Assembly (NCBI RefSeq): GCF_001440405.1
Contig: NZ_LLXX01000066.1
Coordinates: 5,642 to 69,641, forward strand
From: Bradyrhizobium valentinum
Lineage (GTDB): Bacteria > Pseudomonadota > Alphaproteobacteria > Rhizobiales > Xanthobacteraceae
Direction: 5' to 3'
DNA length: 64,000 bases
Shown here: piece by piece, positions 63,710 through 64,000 of the stretch
Numbering within the stretch: position 1 is the first letter of the stretch
Layout: every line of letters begins with the position of its first letter
The notes under the pieces: generated by a model
Seen by the model: the letters and a program-made list of their open reading frames with translations, nothing else
Databases searched by the model: none
Told to the model about the DNA's origin: nothing
Made by a program: the position numbers and the translations under genes

Positions 63710-64000
63710 TCACAGTGATTTTGACTCTTTGGCGGTGGTTGGATATGCGCGGCCGAGTTTGGCGCGGGGTTTGTCGGTTGTGAACATCCATTTGATGCGG
63801 TCTCGTGCTTTGTTTCGCTGCCGTTGCCATGCTGCGATCTCTTTTCGGAGCCGTTTGGGGTCGTCGATGCGGCGGCCGAGACACTGGCGCTGTAGCACGT
63901 TGATCTCGCACTCGACCATGTTGAGCCAACTGGCGTGTTTCGGGGTGTAGTGGAATTCGAGGCGACGCAGGATGCGCCGGGCCTCGGCGGGCGCGAAGGC
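63710..64000 (-). CDS. IS630-family transposase, C-terminal part
   Basis: The frame runs out of the right edge. Visible 96 residues: [40 protein letters not shown] with the DDE glutamate, and [20 protein letters not shown]. Closely related to the transposase at 5957-7084 in its C-terminal half but not identical. Confidence 0.88.
   Translation of the reverse strand, partial: AFAPAEARRILRRLEFHYTPKHASWLNMVECEINVLQRQCLGRRIDDPKRLRKEIAAWQRQRNKARDRIKWMFTTDKPRAKLGRAYPTTAKESKSL

Noticed and set aside
1..64000. CRISPR array or rRNA operon
   Set aside because: No regularly spaced short repeats and no rRNA-like sequence were seen; the only tRNA-like sequence is degenerate.

Overview
The window looks like part of the symbiosis island of a Bradyrhizobium-type soybean-group rhizobium. 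Direct evidence: a NodS-like methyltransferase behind a nod-box-like operator, GDP-fucose genes for Nod-factor decoration (noeL/nolK), a full rhizobial type III secretion (rhc) cluster with its regulator ttsI, eleven tts-box-like promoters, nodulation outer proteins (NopA, NopB, NopC, NopE and three NopP paralogues), and a heavy load of insertion sequences and decayed genes. The genus is inferred from gene content only.

Layout. 1-3.6 kb: noeL (partial), nolK, a queD-like gene and a flavin-dependent monooxygenase. 3.6-12.4 kb: accessory DNA with a SKWP-repeat effector remnant, an IS630 element with a LexA-like partner, integrase and ScpB remnants, nopP copy 1, a headless serine recombinase, a broken istB and a pair of P-loop ATPases. 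12.5-15 kb: a tts-box-driven, repeat-rich effector candidate (737 aa). 15-17 kb: relaxase remnant and a duplicated intergenic repeat. 17-31 kb: T3SS core block 1, comprising ttsI-rhcC2-y4xK-like forward, nopB(nolB)-rhcJ-nolU-nolV-rhcN-rhcZ-rhcQ-R-S-T-U in reverse, and rhcC1 divergent from nopB, followed by a frameshifted effector gene sharing a C-terminal domain with the 737-aa protein. 31-34.6 kb: a tandem M16 peptidase pair and a Nudix remnant. 35-43.6 kb: T3SS block 2, comprising a small tts-box gene, nopE (reverse), then nopC-nopA-sctD-like-two small genes-rhcV-TPR lipoprotein. 43.6-60 kb: a graveyard of mobile DNA holding nopP copy 2 (split by an IS5-family element), two defective IS256-type elements, a serine recombinase gene split by a second IS5-family copy beside a degenerate tRNA, broken toxin-antitoxin modules, relaxase, Fic and SKWP remnants, nodS, two small orphan genes and nopP copy 3. 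60-64 kb: a second M16 pair of core-genome character, group II intron-like hairpins and the end of another IS630 transposase.

How it works together. The family-level model is that flavonoid-activated NodD acts at nod boxes and TtsI switches on tts boxes. Here the tts boxes sit in front of nopB, the 737-aa protein, the frameshifted effector, a 69-aa gene, nopE, nopC/nopA, all three nopP copies, a 106-aa membrane protein and one orphan site. TtsI carries Glu where response regulators have the phosphorylated Asp. No nopX translocon gene and no convincing nod box upstream of ttsI were found in this window. The most unusual points are the new C-terminal repeat domain shared by two tts-box genes, an RhcU lacking the NPTH autocleavage motif, and the inverted pairs of M16 peptidase genes about 26 kb apart.
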